From Planctomycetota bacterium (lineage in GTDB: Bacteria > Planctomycetota > Phycisphaerae > Sedimentisphaerales > Anaerobacaceae), in the NCBI GenBank assembly GCA_022563885.1, contig JADFMM010000001.1, positions 1-64,000 on the forward strand: DNA of 64,000 bases, read 5' to 3'. Shown here piece by piece: positions 36,653-46,320 of this stretch; the first letter of the stretch is position 1; each line of letters begins with the position of its first letter. The notes beneath the pieces were generated by a model. That model did not search any database and had not been told where the DNA came from. It was given only the letters and a program-made list of their open reading frames with translations. The translations under genes and the position numbers were made by a program.

Positions 36653-38506
36653 TTATCTCGCGACAGCTCGTGTCGAGTGTGTCGGCTTTTCCCGCGGCCC
36701 AGGCGCACCGGTGATCGGGACCGTCTTTTTCAATTGGTGCACTCGCCGCATGACGCCCTCGGAAACGGGGCTTCCGTCGTAGAGATGAGGCGCTAGGAGA
36801 ATCACCAGTTCCATGTTCTCCACGATCTCCTTCGATCTCCTGAACAGGCCGCCCACCCAGGGGAGATCCCCCAGAATGGGGATCTGGTCCCTTTGAGTCG
36901 TCTTTTCCTGCCGTCGCAAGCCACCCATGATCACAATCTCACCATCCCTCAGGAGCAAGGAGGTTTCTTCGCTCCGGCTGTCCACCACGGGCACGCCGCC
37001 GCTGCTTTCGCCGGTCCGAACGCTCTGCGTCGTTTTCACCTCCAGAAGAATGGTATTGTCCTCAGTGACTGTCGCAGTGACCTCCAGAGTCACACCCACA
37101 TTCTTGAACTGGGTGGCCGCAAAAGAGCCTCCCGCCGAAAAGGACTGATTTTCGGTGTAGGGGATCTCCTCATTCGCCTCAATTTTCGCCGTCCTGCCGC
37201 TGAGAACCATGACGCGGGGGCTCGCAATAATCTCCACATGTCGCTTTCGTTGAATCGCATGGACCACCGCACGCACCGTTCCGATAATTATGCTGAAATC
37301 GCCGCCGGCACCGAGCGTGTTGAATGCCGTCGCAGTCCCCAAGGTTGCCGCACTCTCAACGGTCGTTGTGAGCCGCTCCGCATCGGCAGTGAGGTTCTGC
37401 CGATACAAGGCCGGACTGCGAACCTCCGTGAGCATGTCCCAGTTGATGCCGATTTCGCTGTCATTATCCAACTGCACCTCCAAGAGAACCACCTCCACCA
37501 TGATCTGTTTAGGCATCTTGTCGGCGTTCCTGATCTGGGCCAGGAGGTGGCCCAAACTCTCTTGTGTGTCACTAACAATAATGGTGTTGGTTTCTGTGTT
37601 GGCCTGTACGCTGCCATACTGAGTCACCATCTTGGTCAGGATAGGGACAAGATTTTCGGCCTGCAAGAACCTTAGATTGACGGTCTCGATGGCCAGTCCC
37701 GCGGTCTGCCGGTCGATCTTCACGACTTCGTCTAGAATCAGGTTGACATTCTTGACCAGGTCGCAGACCACCAGAGAATTGGTGCGCTCCACCACTGAGA
37801 TGGTACCGAATTCAGAAAGCAGGGTGTCCAACGCTTCCTTTGCGCTCTTGGCCTCGATGTGCGTCAACAGGATGGGTTCCACGATCAACCCTGCCGTGGG
37901 TTGATCCAGCTTCGCGAGTTCGGCCAGCATGGCCTCCGCGTGGCTCAGCAGATCGCAGATAATAATCGTATTCGATTTGGGCACGATCACTATGTGACCG
38001 TTCTGAGAGGCGATATTCAAGAGCACCTCGGCGGCCTTCTGCGCGTCTAGGTAATTCAGTCTAACGGCCTTCACCGTCAAGGTCTTGATGGGCCGGTCCG
38101 CTTTTTCAATCTCTGCGACGATGCGTTTCAGGTTGTCACTCGTGTCGAAGACAACCAGCGTATTGCTTCCCTTTTGCGGCCGCATCCGCCCCGTTGGGGA
38201 ACTCAAGCAGGCGAAGGCCTCGCTGGCGGCCTCCGCACTGATATAGCGCAGCTCTATCGTCTCTAGAAACAGTTCAGGAGCCAGCGTCGTGTCAGCCTTG
38301 GTGCTGGTGAGTCTCCTCAGTCCCTCTTCTGTGCTTTCTCTGTTCTTCCTGAGGATCGAGGCAAATGGGTTTCCTCTGCGGACTCGGGAGCCAGTGAGTC
38401 CCGGCCCAAGTTTTCCGTTCCCACTGCCCGATTGACCCCAGGCGATGTCCGCTCCCATCGACACGATGATGAGCCATAATCCAAGTCGTTTCAATGCCTC
38501 AATCAT
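36653..38506 (-). CDS. Secretin (GspD/PilQ family)
   Basis: About 617 residues. The start MIEALKRLGLWL at 38506 overlaps the stop of the PilO-like gene (ATGA). A signal peptide ends near GADIAWG. Repeated N-domains follow (TVKAVRLNYLDAQKAAEVLL, VEPILLTHIEAKSAKEALDT, ETVNLRFLQAENLVPILTKM), then the secretin domain (PKQIMVEVVLLEVQLDNDSE, SPRVMVLSGRTAKIEANEEI, LLLRDGEIVIMGGLRRQEKT, PILGDLPWVGGLFRRSKEIV). It forms the outer-membrane channel for the secretion or pilus machine encoded upstream. Confidence 0.93.
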   Translation of the reverse strand: MIEALKRLGLWLIIVSMGADIAWGQSGSGNGKLGPGLTGSRVRRGNPFASILRKNRESTEEGLRRLTSTKADTTLAPELFLETIELRYISAEAASEAFACLSSPTGRMRPQKGSNTLVVFDTSDNLKRIVAEIEKADRPIKTLTVKAVRLNYLDAQKAAEVLLNIASQNGHIVIVPKSNTIIICDLLSHAEAMLAELAKLDQPTAGLIVEPILLTHIEAKSAKEALDTLLSEFGTISVVERTNSLVVCDLVKNVNLILDEVVKIDRQTAGLAIETVNLRFLQAENLVPILTKMVTQYGSVQANTETNTIIVSDTQESLGHLLAQIRNADKMPKQIMVEVVLLEVQLDNDSEIGINWDMLTEVRSPALYRQNLTADAERLTTTVESAATLGTATAFNTLGAGGDFSIIIGTVRAVVHAIQRKRHVEIIASPRVMVLSGRTAKIEANEEIPYTENQSFSAGGSFAATQFKNVGVTLEVTATVTEDNTILLEVKTTQSVRTGESSGGVPVVDSRSEETSLLLRDGEIVIMGGLRRQEKTTQRDQIPILGDLPWVGGLFRRSKEIVENMELVILLAPHLYDGSPVSEGVMRRVHQLKKTVPITGAPGPREKPTHSTRAVAR

Positions 38507-39099
38507 TTTGATGCGGCCTCCTTCTCCTGAATGACATAGATCGTCATGGCTATATTGCACACTAATCGACCTCCTTGTTCGTCAAGTACGCTCATGGTCA
38601 GTGAATGAATCCACATCTTGCGATCCCTCCCCTGCAATTTTTTGATGAAGGCCATCAAGCCGTTGTAGTCCCCGACGACCGATACTAGTGCCTCCACGGC
38701 ATCTATGCTCCTGTCCCCAATCTCCTCGTCAAAAATGGAGAGCGGCTCGTCGGAAAAATCAACGGTCCTGACCCTGCAGTGATACTGTTCGGCCACGGCG
38801 CCAAACTCTTGAGCCAGCTCTCTGGCCTGCACGTAGGTAAAGAGGGTACCCCTCAGATCGTCAAACTGCTTATCGATTTCGTCGAGCATTTTGCGACGAC
38901 GAAGCACCGTGTCCTTCAGCTGGTCCTTTTCCCGGGCAATCTCATCCAGGGCCGGTTCATACTTTTGCACGGCCCGCAAATACTTCACATGGGGGGCCAC
39001 CACCCAGCTGTACATAGCCACCGCCCCAATGAGAACGAGACCCGTCATCACCACGCCCGACGATGACCCATGGTAGTTCATAAATCGCTTCACTCGCAC
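38503..39099 (-). CDS. PilO/GspM-like inner-membrane protein
   Basis: A 198-residue protein with a membrane segment at about 14-33 (SGVVMTGLVLIGAVAMYSWV), a coiled-coil stretch (DEIAREKDQLKDTVLRRRKM) and a C-terminal ferredoxin-like part (LVSVVGDYNGLMAFIKKLQG) typical of PilO. It lies 27 bp downstream of the PilM-PilN fusion and is coupled to the secretin. Confidence 0.85.
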   Translation of the reverse strand: MRVKRFMNYHGSSSGVVMTGLVLIGAVAMYSWVVAPHVKYLRAVQKYEPALDEIAREKDQLKDTVLRRRKMLDEIDKQFDDLRGTLFTYVQARELAQEFGAVAEQYHCRVRTVDFSDEPLSIFDEEIGDRSIDAVEALVSVVGDYNGLMAFIKKLQGRDRKMWIHSLTMSVLDEQGGRLVCNIAMTIYVIQEKEAASK

Positions 39100-39126
39100 T
39101 CCTGCGACTGTCTGTCTCGATACAGG

Positions 39127-40695
39127 TTAGATTCCCGATGTGGCCACTACCTTGCAGAGAATTTGATAGTTCACCACACTCTCCTCGTCCTTATCCTGTT
39201 CCGTGTTCGTGATCTTCGCCTCGACTACATGGTCGGACTTGTTCAATCGGTTCGCAAAGGTGGTGACCAAATTGACATTTCTGGCCTGACCATCGATCAC
39301 GACGGCCTGTTCATGTCCGCTTTCCAGTTTCGTGATACACAGGTCGTCCGGAGTCATGTCCCTGACATCGGCCAGGAACCCGCTCCAGTTGACCTCTAAC
39401 CGAGAATCCAAGATCTCTTTAAGCCGTTTCGGTACCTTGGACATCCACTCGATGCGTGCTTCCAGTTCTCTGCGGGTATCGACCATCATGGCCGTGTTGG
39501 ACAGACCCGTTTGCGAGCGTTTTTCGGCAATACTCTGTCGCGTTTCATCTGTTTTGGCCATGAGGCCCCTGACGGCCAGCCCCATTAAAATCAGGATGAC
39601 AGCAGCAGCCACGGCCGCATACAAGACGTTCTTCTTGGCAAGCTTGAGGCGGATGATGGCCACGGGCAAGAGGTTGACCTGCGGAATACCGGGCGTCTCC
39701 CTGAGGAGCCGCAGGGCGTGTCCAATGGCGGCGACAGAGGTGTCCTGAATGGACACATTCTCCCTAACCTCCAATTCCAGGGCATCACCGATATTTTCGG
39801 TCGAAATCACCTCACATTTGGCGCCGCCCGTCACCTTTTCGAGTTGGGCCGGGAAATTGTCCGTCAGCGGAAATTGTGTGTCGGTGACGACTTTGATTTC
39901 CCAGGGCAAGGCGCTGTCCGGGACTTCAATCTCATAGTACTGCAGGATCGCGTTGATCTCCTGCTCTAGTTGCCGTCCGAGTTTCTCGGGATTCCGTTTG
40001 AGTTCCGCGATGTCTCGAAGGCGGACATAGTCCACGGCATGCCGCCGAAAAACACAGAGTATCAACTGGTCGTCTCGAAAGAAGACAAAGAGGAGGTTGC
40101 AGCCAAACCGACTGGCGATCCGGCGTTCGTACAGGGCACGAGCGAGCCCCATCAGGCCAGGCTCCACCACGTCCACGTCCACACGGGCATGGCGACAGAC
40201 CCGGACCAGCGCATCGACCTTTTTTGAGTCGGTCCCCACGGCCAGGAGGCGTCCCGGGCCGTTTGACGGGTTTAGACCGGTATAGTCCCAGAGCACCTCC
40301 ACCCCGGCTAAGGCCACACACTGTTTGATCTCCCGCTCAACGTACTGTCCAATGTTGGAGGGTGTACTCTTCGGCAACTGGATCGTCTGCACCAGCTGAG
40401 GCTTGACGGAGAGAGACAGCACCGTCTGAGAGATTGTCCATCGTTTGCAGAAACCCCTCACCTCAGCAATCGCTTTCTGCAGAGCCACGGGATCCATGAT
40501 TTGACCGTCTTTAATGCACGCGGCAGGGACAGGTGCTCGCATCGCCTTAATGAGCACTGAGACATCACCTTGCTGCTTCACCATGGCCATACTGATTTCC
40601 GTCTCCGTGATGTCCACACCCAACGTGATTCTGCGTCGTCCACGCACTACCTTCTTCTTAGGGCGTGCCCCGGTTTTCTTCAAGAGCAGTTTCAT
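39127..40695 (-). CDS. PilM-PilN fusion (GspL-like) assembly protein
   Basis: A 522-residue protein. Residues about 20-330 are PilM/actin-like (RITLGVDITETEISMAMVKQ, VERE..CVALAGVEVLWDYT, VDVVEPGLMGLARALYERR). One membrane segment follows at about 355-375 (VLYAAVAAAVILILMGLAVR), then a periplasmic PilN-like part (RLKEILDSRLEVNWSGFLAD). In type IV pilus systems these are separate proteins; the fusion matches type II GspL. ATGA overlap with the PilX-like gene. Confidence 0.88.
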   Translation of the reverse strand: MKLLLKKTGARPKKKVVRGRRRITLGVDITETEISMAMVKQQGDVSVLIKAMRAPVPAACIKDGQIMDPVALQKAIAEVRGFCKRWTISQTVLSLSVKPQLVQTIQLPKSTPSNIGQYVEREIKQCVALAGVEVLWDYTGLNPSNGPGRLLAVGTDSKKVDALVRVCRHARVDVDVVEPGLMGLARALYERRIASRFGCNLLFVFFRDDQLILCVFRRHAVDYVRLRDIAELKRNPEKLGRQLEQEINAILQYYEIEVPDSALPWEIKVVTDTQFPLTDNFPAQLEKVTGGAKCEVISTENIGDALELEVRENVSIQDTSVAAIGHALRLLRETPGIPQVNLLPVAIIRLKLAKKNVLYAAVAAAVILILMGLAVRGLMAKTDETRQSIAEKRSQTGLSNTAMMVDTRRELEARIEWMSKVPKRLKEILDSRLEVNWSGFLADVRDMTPDDLCITKLESGHEQAVVIDGQARNVNLVTTFANRLNKSDHVVEAKITNTEQDKDEESVVNYQILCKVVATSGI

Positions 40696-41108
40696 TCGTT
40701 GATCCTCAGTGTGTCGATGCGAACGACGTGGGGCGGTCCCGAGGCTGCGATGGTCACATCCGCCGATACTCTCGCCATGTAGTTCTGACCGGTTGTCCCG
40801 GTTGATTCAATCGTGCCGCCGCTGACGGTCACGGTGTAGGTCCCATTGTTAAAGCTCCTGTTGGTGAATCCTGTCGTCCAACTCGAATCGTTGCGGATCT
40901 CGTACAACGCGTCATTCAGTCCCGCCTCGGCCTGTGCCAGCGCCTCCGCCGCGTAGACTTGATTTTGCATCAACTGGATCTCCTCCGTGTTCATTTCCAA
41001 GATGGCCATGACAATCGTCGCCAGAAAAGCAATCACGAACACGACCATGATCAGAGCGGACCCCTCTTTTCGACACATTGGCCATTCCATCGCTAACCTG
41101 ATCCCCAT
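40692..41108 (-). CDS. PilX/GspK-like minor prepilin
   Basis: A 138-residue protein with a prepilin-type N-terminus. The leader ends in CRKEG, then SALIMVVFVIAFLATIVMAI forms the hydrophobic helix, with a conserved NQVYAAEALAQAEAGLNDAL (the ALAxAExG motif of PilX/GspK). Short compared with GspK. It is followed directly by pilMN. Confidence 0.8.
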   Translation of the reverse strand: MGIRLAMEWPMCRKEGSALIMVVFVIAFLATIVMAILEMNTEEIQLMQNQVYAAEALAQAEAGLNDALYEIRNDSSWTTGFTNRSFNNGTYTVTVSGGTIESTGTTGQNYMARVSADVTIAASGPPHVVRIDTLRINE

Positions 41109-41408
41109 GGCGCCTTCGCTAAAAATAACACTCTCCCACGACGAGCGAACTCTACTCGCTACACGTCAGCGCTTGCTTCGGCATCCGGCGCGGTGAGCCT
41201 TATCTGACGTCAATCGATTATGAGTGCGACCTAGAAATCTTGCGACGAGAAGGAGCCGCAAGGCGTTGGTCCAATTCCTATCGGACGCGAGTTCTGCTAC
41301 TGCAGGAATAAAGATCAAACTCCCTCTCACCGTCCTATATTTTCTTGGCCCTGTCACACGTCCGGAGCGTCTCAAGCGGAAAACTCAGGCTCCCAGCGGC
41401 CCGTTTCG
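41109..41408. other. Gap inside the secretion operon
   Basis: 300 bp without a supportable gene, between the PilX-like and GspI-like genes. This is where gspJ usually lies. No prepilin N-terminus can be read in any minus-strand frame. Confidence 0.4.
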
Positions 41409-41861
41409 CTAGGCGACGCGTTTCGCGCAAAGCGTGGTAAGCGTGATCACGACTTCGGAAGCGCTGAGGGTGCTGTCCCCATTGCGGTCGAACCCAACCG
41501 CCACGGAAATGGTCTTGAGGGCGGAGTCGCCATCGTCAGTCACATTGCACAGGTAGGAGCCATCCAGCACCACATTGCTCGCCGATGTCGATGTCGAAAA
41601 ACTATAGATGAGTTTGATCTTGATCTCATCCAGCTTGGCCTGGGCCAGAGTGAGGCTCCTCGTTTTCTGGTCGACAATGCGTGCCGTGACCTGCCCCACG
41701 GTAAGAGCCTTGAGAATGGGAATCAAGCTGGTCAACAGCAGCGCCGAGGCCACGACCACTTCGATGAGGGTGACGCCCAAACGGCGCCTCATGGAACGGT
41801 TCAGCCGCGGGCGCTTGACATGAAGAGTGCGCCACCCATGCATGATCAACTCGTCGTGCAC
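41409..41861 (-). CDS. GspI/PilV-like minor pseudopilin
   Basis: A 150-residue pseudopilin with leader ending RRRLG, cleaved before VTLIEVVVASALLLTSLIPI (Glu at +5). It has a long leader or a later start (MRRRLG). The C-terminal domain is short. It overlaps the GspH-like gene by 16 bp. Confidence 0.85.
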   Translation of the reverse strand: MHDELIMHGWRTLHVKRPRLNRSMRRRLGVTLIEVVVASALLLTSLIPILKALTVGQVTARIVDQKTRSLTLAQAKLDEIKIKLIYSFSTSTSASNVVLDGSYLCNVTDDGDSALKTISVAVGFDRNGDSTLSASEVVITLTTLCAKRVA

Positions 41862-42313
41862 AAAACATGACCGGTAGCGGAAGTGATCGTGAGAGTAAAT
41901 GTTTTCCCGTTGGCTGAAACGGTGATCTCCGTCCCGCTGCCCGATTTCAGGTTACCGAGGGGTCCGAAGTCGAAATGGGTGTAGCCGGAACAGGTGACCG
42001 TCACATTGGGTGCGAACGAAAAAGAATCGACGACACTGCTCGTATCGAGGTTCTTGATGTCATAGCCGGTGTAGGGGGAGGACCCTGTCATAACCACCTG
42101 GTAGCCTTGGGTATTCGAAGCCGCGTCCCGCAGCGCCATCGACCGCGACCGTCTCAGATCGGTGACGAGTTTGCGTGCCACGCCATTGGCCGCCTTTTGA
42201 TGCACCGCGCCGAACTGCAGACGTGGAACCGCGATAAAAGCAAAAGCACCGACGATCGCCACGACCACGATCAACTCCACCAACGTATAGGCATTCTGAT
42301 GTTTCAAGAGCAC
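41846..42313 (-). CDS. GspH-like pseudopilin with Ala at the cleavage site
   Basis: A 155-residue pseudopilin, MLLKHQNAYTLVELIVVVAI. The usual Gly before the cleavage point is Ala, which peptidases tolerate in some systems. The mature part has KLVTDLRRSRSMALRDAASN, a typical GspH segment, and NVTVTCSGYTHFDFGPLGNL. Coupled with the GspI-like gene. Confidence 0.87.
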   Translation of the reverse strand: MLLKHQNAYTLVELIVVVAIVGAFAFIAVPRLQFGAVHQKAANGVARKLVTDLRRSRSMALRDAASNTQGYQVVMTGSSPYTGYDIKNLDTSSVVDSFSFAPNVTVTCSGYTHFDFGPLGNLKSGSGTEITVSANGKTFTLTITSATGHVLCTTS

Positions 42314-42402
42314 GCGTCCAGGAACAAGGGGACGCCTTTAACTTCAGGCCGTCCCCGGGCTTTGCTTGATGTGTCCCATGCGAAAGTACGATCGGTCACA
42401 GA

Positions 42403-42723
42403 CTAGTGGCCGTGCTCCGCCACGCGGTGCGATGTCGTGTTATAGGTATAGGCCGTCGCGTGGGGACAGGCAGGCTCACCGTCCGGGAAGTAATTGGCAT
42501 CGCCGGTGATGTTGATCAGCGCCGCGGGCCAGGATCCAGTCGTGGCATAGTAGAGTTCAATCTGCGAGTTGAGCAGATCAACGTTGGTGTCGCAGGCATT
42601 GTTCTTGGCCGTGGTCGAACTCTGACCGATGCGGGGAATCGCCACAAAGGCCAGCGCCCCTAGAATGAGTACGACAACCAACAATTCAACAAGGGTAAAA
42701 CCCAGTTTCGTACGACAACGCAT
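42403..42723 (-). CDS. Major pseudopilin, GspG/PilA-like
   Basis: About 106 residues from MRCRTKLG, start chosen because AAGGAGAAC lies just upstream and gives a normal short leader. Cleavage is expected before FTLVELLVVVLILGALAFVA. The mature part AKNNACDTNVDLLNSQIELY, then YATTGSWPAALINITGDANY follows GspG. It is short; the C-terminus ends in YNTTSHRVAEHGH. Confidence 0.9.
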   Translation of the reverse strand: MRCRTKLGFTLVELLVVVLILGALAFVAIPRIGQSSTTAKNNACDTNVDLLNSQIELYYATTGSWPAALINITGDANYFPDGEPACPHATAYTYNTTSHRVAEHGH

Positions 42724-42864
42724 GGTGTTCTCCTTATGCAGAAAAATAGAAACTTTTTTTGCCGGTGCATTCAAAACAGACATTCCGGAACTCGCTTGTT
42801 AACATGACCTGTATCGACATTAGCACCCGACCACTTTACCCAAAAAACGGAAAGCATCGCCTCA

Positions 42865-44058
42865 TTAAATGTGATTCATATAATCAAACATCGGTAGGTA
42901 GACGCCGAGTAGAATGACGCCGATCAGGCTTCCCATGCCCAGCGTGAGCGCAGGTTCCAGCTTGATCAGCAGACTCTGAACCGTCCTGTCGATGTCTTTG
43001 TCCAAAAACTCCGCCCCTTTGTTCAACATTTCCGGCAGCACGCCCGCCTGCTCTCCGGAGTCCGCCATCTGGATGACCACGGGGGGGAAGATAGCGTGTG
43101 CCTTAAAGGACTTGGCCACGGAGCTACCCGTCCGGATGGCCTCCTTCATTTCGTCGATAATGCCACTCATCTGCACATTATCGACCACGAGCCGGGCACC
43201 ATCCAAGGCCTCTAGCAGAGGCACGCCAACCGACACCAGGGTGGCAAAGGTCCTGACGAAACGAGCCACAACGATCATTCGGTTGAGTTTGCCAAATATC
43301 GGAAGGGAAAGTTTAATCCGGTCCACGCTGGCACGAATGTTGGGCTCGCGAAGAAGCCGTTTGGCGATAAAGACCACCGCAACGATCCCCCCGATCACCA
43401 AGGGCCACCACTTCGTGGCAATCTCACTCAGCACGATGAGGAACAGCGTAGGCCCCGGTAAGGCAACGTTCATACGTCCATAAATCTGGGAGAACATGGG
43501 CACCACGAAGATGATCAGTCCGGTGATGACAAGTATGCACACCACCGACACGACGGCAGGATACACAAAGGCCGCCTTGATCTTCTCTTTGAGTTCGAGA
43601 CGTTTCTCGAGATAGACAGCGCTCATCTCCAAGGATTTGACAAGTTGCCCGCCCGTTTCGCCGGCCTCGATCATACCCAGGAAAAAACTGGAGAAGATCT
43701 CTTCATAGGGCTCGAAGGCCTTTTTCAGGCTCGTGCCCGTCTCAACACTCTGTCGGACCTCTCCCAGAATCTGCCGGAGCGCATGGTTCTCGGACTGTTC
43801 CTCCAGGGTCTCCAGGCACTTTAACACGCTGAGACCGGCAGAGTACATCCCGGAAAACTTAAACGTAAAGGCGACGATTTCTTTCTGACTGACGCGTGTC
43901 GTACGCTGCCTCGCTTCTTTCTCCTTGCGGGCTTTTACCAGCGAATAGCCGATTTTCGTCAACTCTTCTCGCAGATGGCTGACACTGTTGACGTTGGAGT
44001 ACGTCCCCGACAGCTTGTTCCCGTTTTCGTCTTTTGCGATGTACCAGTAGGACGACAT
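42865..44058 (-). CDS. gspF: Inner-membrane platform protein GspF/PilC
   Basis: A 397-residue polytopic protein with two T2SF domains (FTFKFSGMYSAGLSVLKCLE; VARFVRTFATLVSVGVPLLE), and membrane segments such as AFVYPAVVSVVCILVITGLI and LTLGMGSLIGVILLGVYLPM. The ATG overlaps the stop of gspE by one base. It connects the ATPase with pseudopilus assembly. Confidence 0.95.
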   Translation of the reverse strand: MSSYWYIAKDENGNKLSGTYSNVNSVSHLREELTKIGYSLVKARKEKEARQRTTRVSQKEIVAFTFKFSGMYSAGLSVLKCLETLEEQSENHALRQILGEVRQSVETGTSLKKAFEPYEEIFSSFFLGMIEAGETGGQLVKSLEMSAVYLEKRLELKEKIKAAFVYPAVVSVVCILVITGLIIFVVPMFSQIYGRMNVALPGPTLFLIVLSEIATKWWPLVIGGIVAVVFIAKRLLREPNIRASVDRIKLSLPIFGKLNRMIVVARFVRTFATLVSVGVPLLEALDGARLVVDNVQMSGIIDEMKEAIRTGSSVAKSFKAHAIFPPVVIQMADSGEQAGVLPEMLNKGAEFLDKDIDRTVQSLLIKLEPALTLGMGSLIGVILLGVYLPMFDYMNHI

Positions 44059-45764
44059 TATTTCTCTTTGATGTCAATCACGCGTGAGATTTCATCGATG
44101 GTCGTGACACCGTCCAACACGGCGCTCTTACTGCTGGCAGCCAACGTCTTCATGCCTTCTTTCACTGCCTGCTCTCTGATAACGTCGTTGTTTTCACCCT
44201 GCACGATCAGCCTTCGTATGGCAGGTGACACCTGGAGGATCTCATAGATGCTCTTGCGTCCCTTGAATCCTGTTTCGTTGCAGTCGTTGCATCCGCTCCC
44301 CTTATACAATTTCGGTCCTTTGGCTTTCTGGTTAGCGGACGCCTTGTAGTTGAGCAGGGAAAGGTCACGTTTGACCGTTTTAATGGGCTTGCGGCATTTG
44401 GGGCAGAATACCCGGATCAGTCGTTGTGCCACAGCACCCGTGAGTGCGGAGCCCACCAGGAAAGGAGGCACGCCAATATTGACCAAACGAGAGATGGCGC
44501 CCACAGCATCGTTGGTGTGAAGTGTACTCAGCACCAAGTGGCCGGTTAACGCGGCGCTCACGGCTATCTCGGCCGTTTCGAGATCGCGAATCTCACCGAT
44601 CAGGATGATGTCCGGGTCTTGTCTAAGGATGCTCCGCAAAGCCGACGCAAAGGTCATGCCTGCCGCCGGTTTTATCTGCACCTGGGTGATGCCTTCCAGA
44701 CGGTACTCGACCGGATCCTCAACGGTCACGATGTTTCTCTCGGGCGTATTCACCAATTGCAGTAAGGAGTAGAGTGTCGTGGTTTTGCCACTCCCGGTCG
44801 GGCCCGTGATCAGAATCATGCCATAGGGATTGGCGGCAAGCTCTCGTAAGCGCTGATTGTCTTGCGGGTGGGTCACCACAGAGTCCAGATTCCACTTGTT
44901 CGAGGACTTGTCGAGAATACGAATGACGATCTTTTCGCCACCCACGGCGGGCAACGAGGAGATACGTAGGTCATACTCCTTGCCGCCATGGCGGACCGAC
45001 ATGTGACCATCTTGCGGAACACGCTTCTCGGAGATGTCCATCTCGGCCATGATCTTGATGTGAGACACGACTTCGTGCTTGACGGACGCAGGGACGGTGA
45101 TGGCACTGCGCAGGAGGCCGTCCACACGATATCGAACTCGGACATCCGCTTCCTGAGGCTCGATATGAATGTCACTGGCACCGGTATCGATAGCACCGCG
45201 GATGACCGAGGCCACCAGTTTGGTGACCGGATCATCCGCGACCCTCTCAGAGACCTGCTCTTTGCGGTCATCCACTTCCTCCGCTTGGTCCTCCTTCAAG
45301 CGCATCGACGCGATGGCCTGCTTGGTGACACTGGCCACGTCGAAGTGGAAGTGAATGGCCTGACGGATCGCAGTGGGGGTCGCAGCCACGGGTACAATCT
45401 TGTAACCCGTCTTCATTTCAATCTGGTCACGGACCACCAAGTTCATGGGAGATGCCATCGCCAGGATCAGCTTGTTGTCCTCACGTTTTACCGGAATCAG
45501 CGTATGGCGGTTGGCCACCTCGTAGGACACGAGGTGGGCAACCACAGGATCAATCGCATCCGGCGCCAGATTGAGAAACTCGATCTGGTTGCTCCCGGCC
45601 ACCAACCGCAGCATCTGGTCCTCATTGACGTAATGCTCATTCTTGAGGATGTTCAAAATGCTAAGACCGGACGCTTCATGCTCCTTGAGCACGTCTGCCA
45701 AGACATCTGGGTCCAGCATTTGCTCCTTTTCCAGGAAATCTAGAATGGGATCTTGCATTGCCAT
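44058..45764 (-). CDS. gspE: Assembly ATPase GspE/PilB
   Basis: About 568 residues from MAMQDPILDF. N-terminal MshEN-type domain, then ATPase with GMILITGPTGSGKTTTLYSL (Walker A), TVEDPVEYRLEGITQVQIKP (Asp box), LRSILRQDPDIILIGEIRDL (Walker B), STLHTNDAVGAISRLVNIGV (His box) and a CxxC pair plus C-x2-C (VFCPKCRKPIK, GCNDCNETGFKGR), the usual zinc site. It is the first gene of a minus-strand operon ending with the sensor kinase. Confidence 0.95.
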   Translation of the reverse strand: MAMQDPILDFLEKEQMLDPDVLADVLKEHEASGLSILNILKNEHYVNEDQMLRLVAGSNQIEFLNLAPDAIDPVVAHLVSYEVANRHTLIPVKREDNKLILAMASPMNLVVRDQIEMKTGYKIVPVAATPTAIRQAIHFHFDVASVTKQAIASMRLKEDQAEEVDDRKEQVSERVADDPVTKLVASVIRGAIDTGASDIHIEPQEADVRVRYRVDGLLRSAITVPASVKHEVVSHIKIMAEMDISEKRVPQDGHMSVRHGGKEYDLRISSLPAVGGEKIVIRILDKSSNKWNLDSVVTHPQDNQRLRELAANPYGMILITGPTGSGKTTTLYSLLQLVNTPERNIVTVEDPVEYRLEGITQVQIKPAAGMTFASALRSILRQDPDIILIGEIRDLETAEIAVSAALTGHLVLSTLHTNDAVGAISRLVNIGVPPFLVGSALTGAVAQRLIRVFCPKCRKPIKTVKRDLSLLNYKASANQKAKGPKLYKGSGCNDCNETGFKGRKSIYEILQVSPAIRRLIVQGENNDVIREQAVKEGMKTLAASSKSAVLDGVTTIDEISRVIDIKEK

Positions 45765-46240
45765 ACCAAAGTATAACCTCTCCATCGGGACCGGCAAGAA
45801 AACAGCGACTTCGGTGTTACAATCCTGACTGCGATAGCAGCATCATGAAAGAACCACAAAATAACTTGGACTTTTGCATGCCCAATTTACTGAGTGCCGA
45901 TCCCTTAACTGTGTTTCTGTCTCCCCGTCCTATCGACCCATCACCCGACCAACTTAAACAGAGAGTTTGCCTAAGAGGGTCTAAGGCGCGGGTTCGAGGC
46001 CGCGTCGATGTCCCGCCGGCGTGAGACACGGGTGGGTAGACTTTCACGAAACCGGCAAAACGAAATCAAGAGTGAAGACCAGCGCAGGATTTGATGCAAT
46101 CCATCCCTCGTCGTGCCCGAGGTCTCGAGTGAGCGCTTATCCAATAAAAACCGGCCGGATTTGTCCGCACACCGTGAAGGTTTTGGAGTTTGGCCTCCCA
46201 ATTGGATACCATGGCGTCCTTCGCTAGCAGTGACCTCGGT
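45765..46240. other. Intergenic region with a class B repeat fragment
   Basis: No gene is supported. At about 45858-45905 lies a short piece, AATAACTTGGACTTTTGCAT followed by GCCGATCCCT, which joins the inner left and outer right ends of a class B element, probably an internal-deletion remnant. The gspE promoter should be near 45780-45850. Confidence 0.5.
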
Positions 46241-46320
46241 AAACAGGCGGCGAAGACGATTTATGGGACCTCACCCATCGCGTCCTTGAACGACGAGACG
46301 ACATCTTCAACACTCTGCGG

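Noticed and set aside
41166-41375. 69-residue minus-strand frame as a gspJ remnant
   Set aside because: No prepilin leader or hydrophobic helix can be read.
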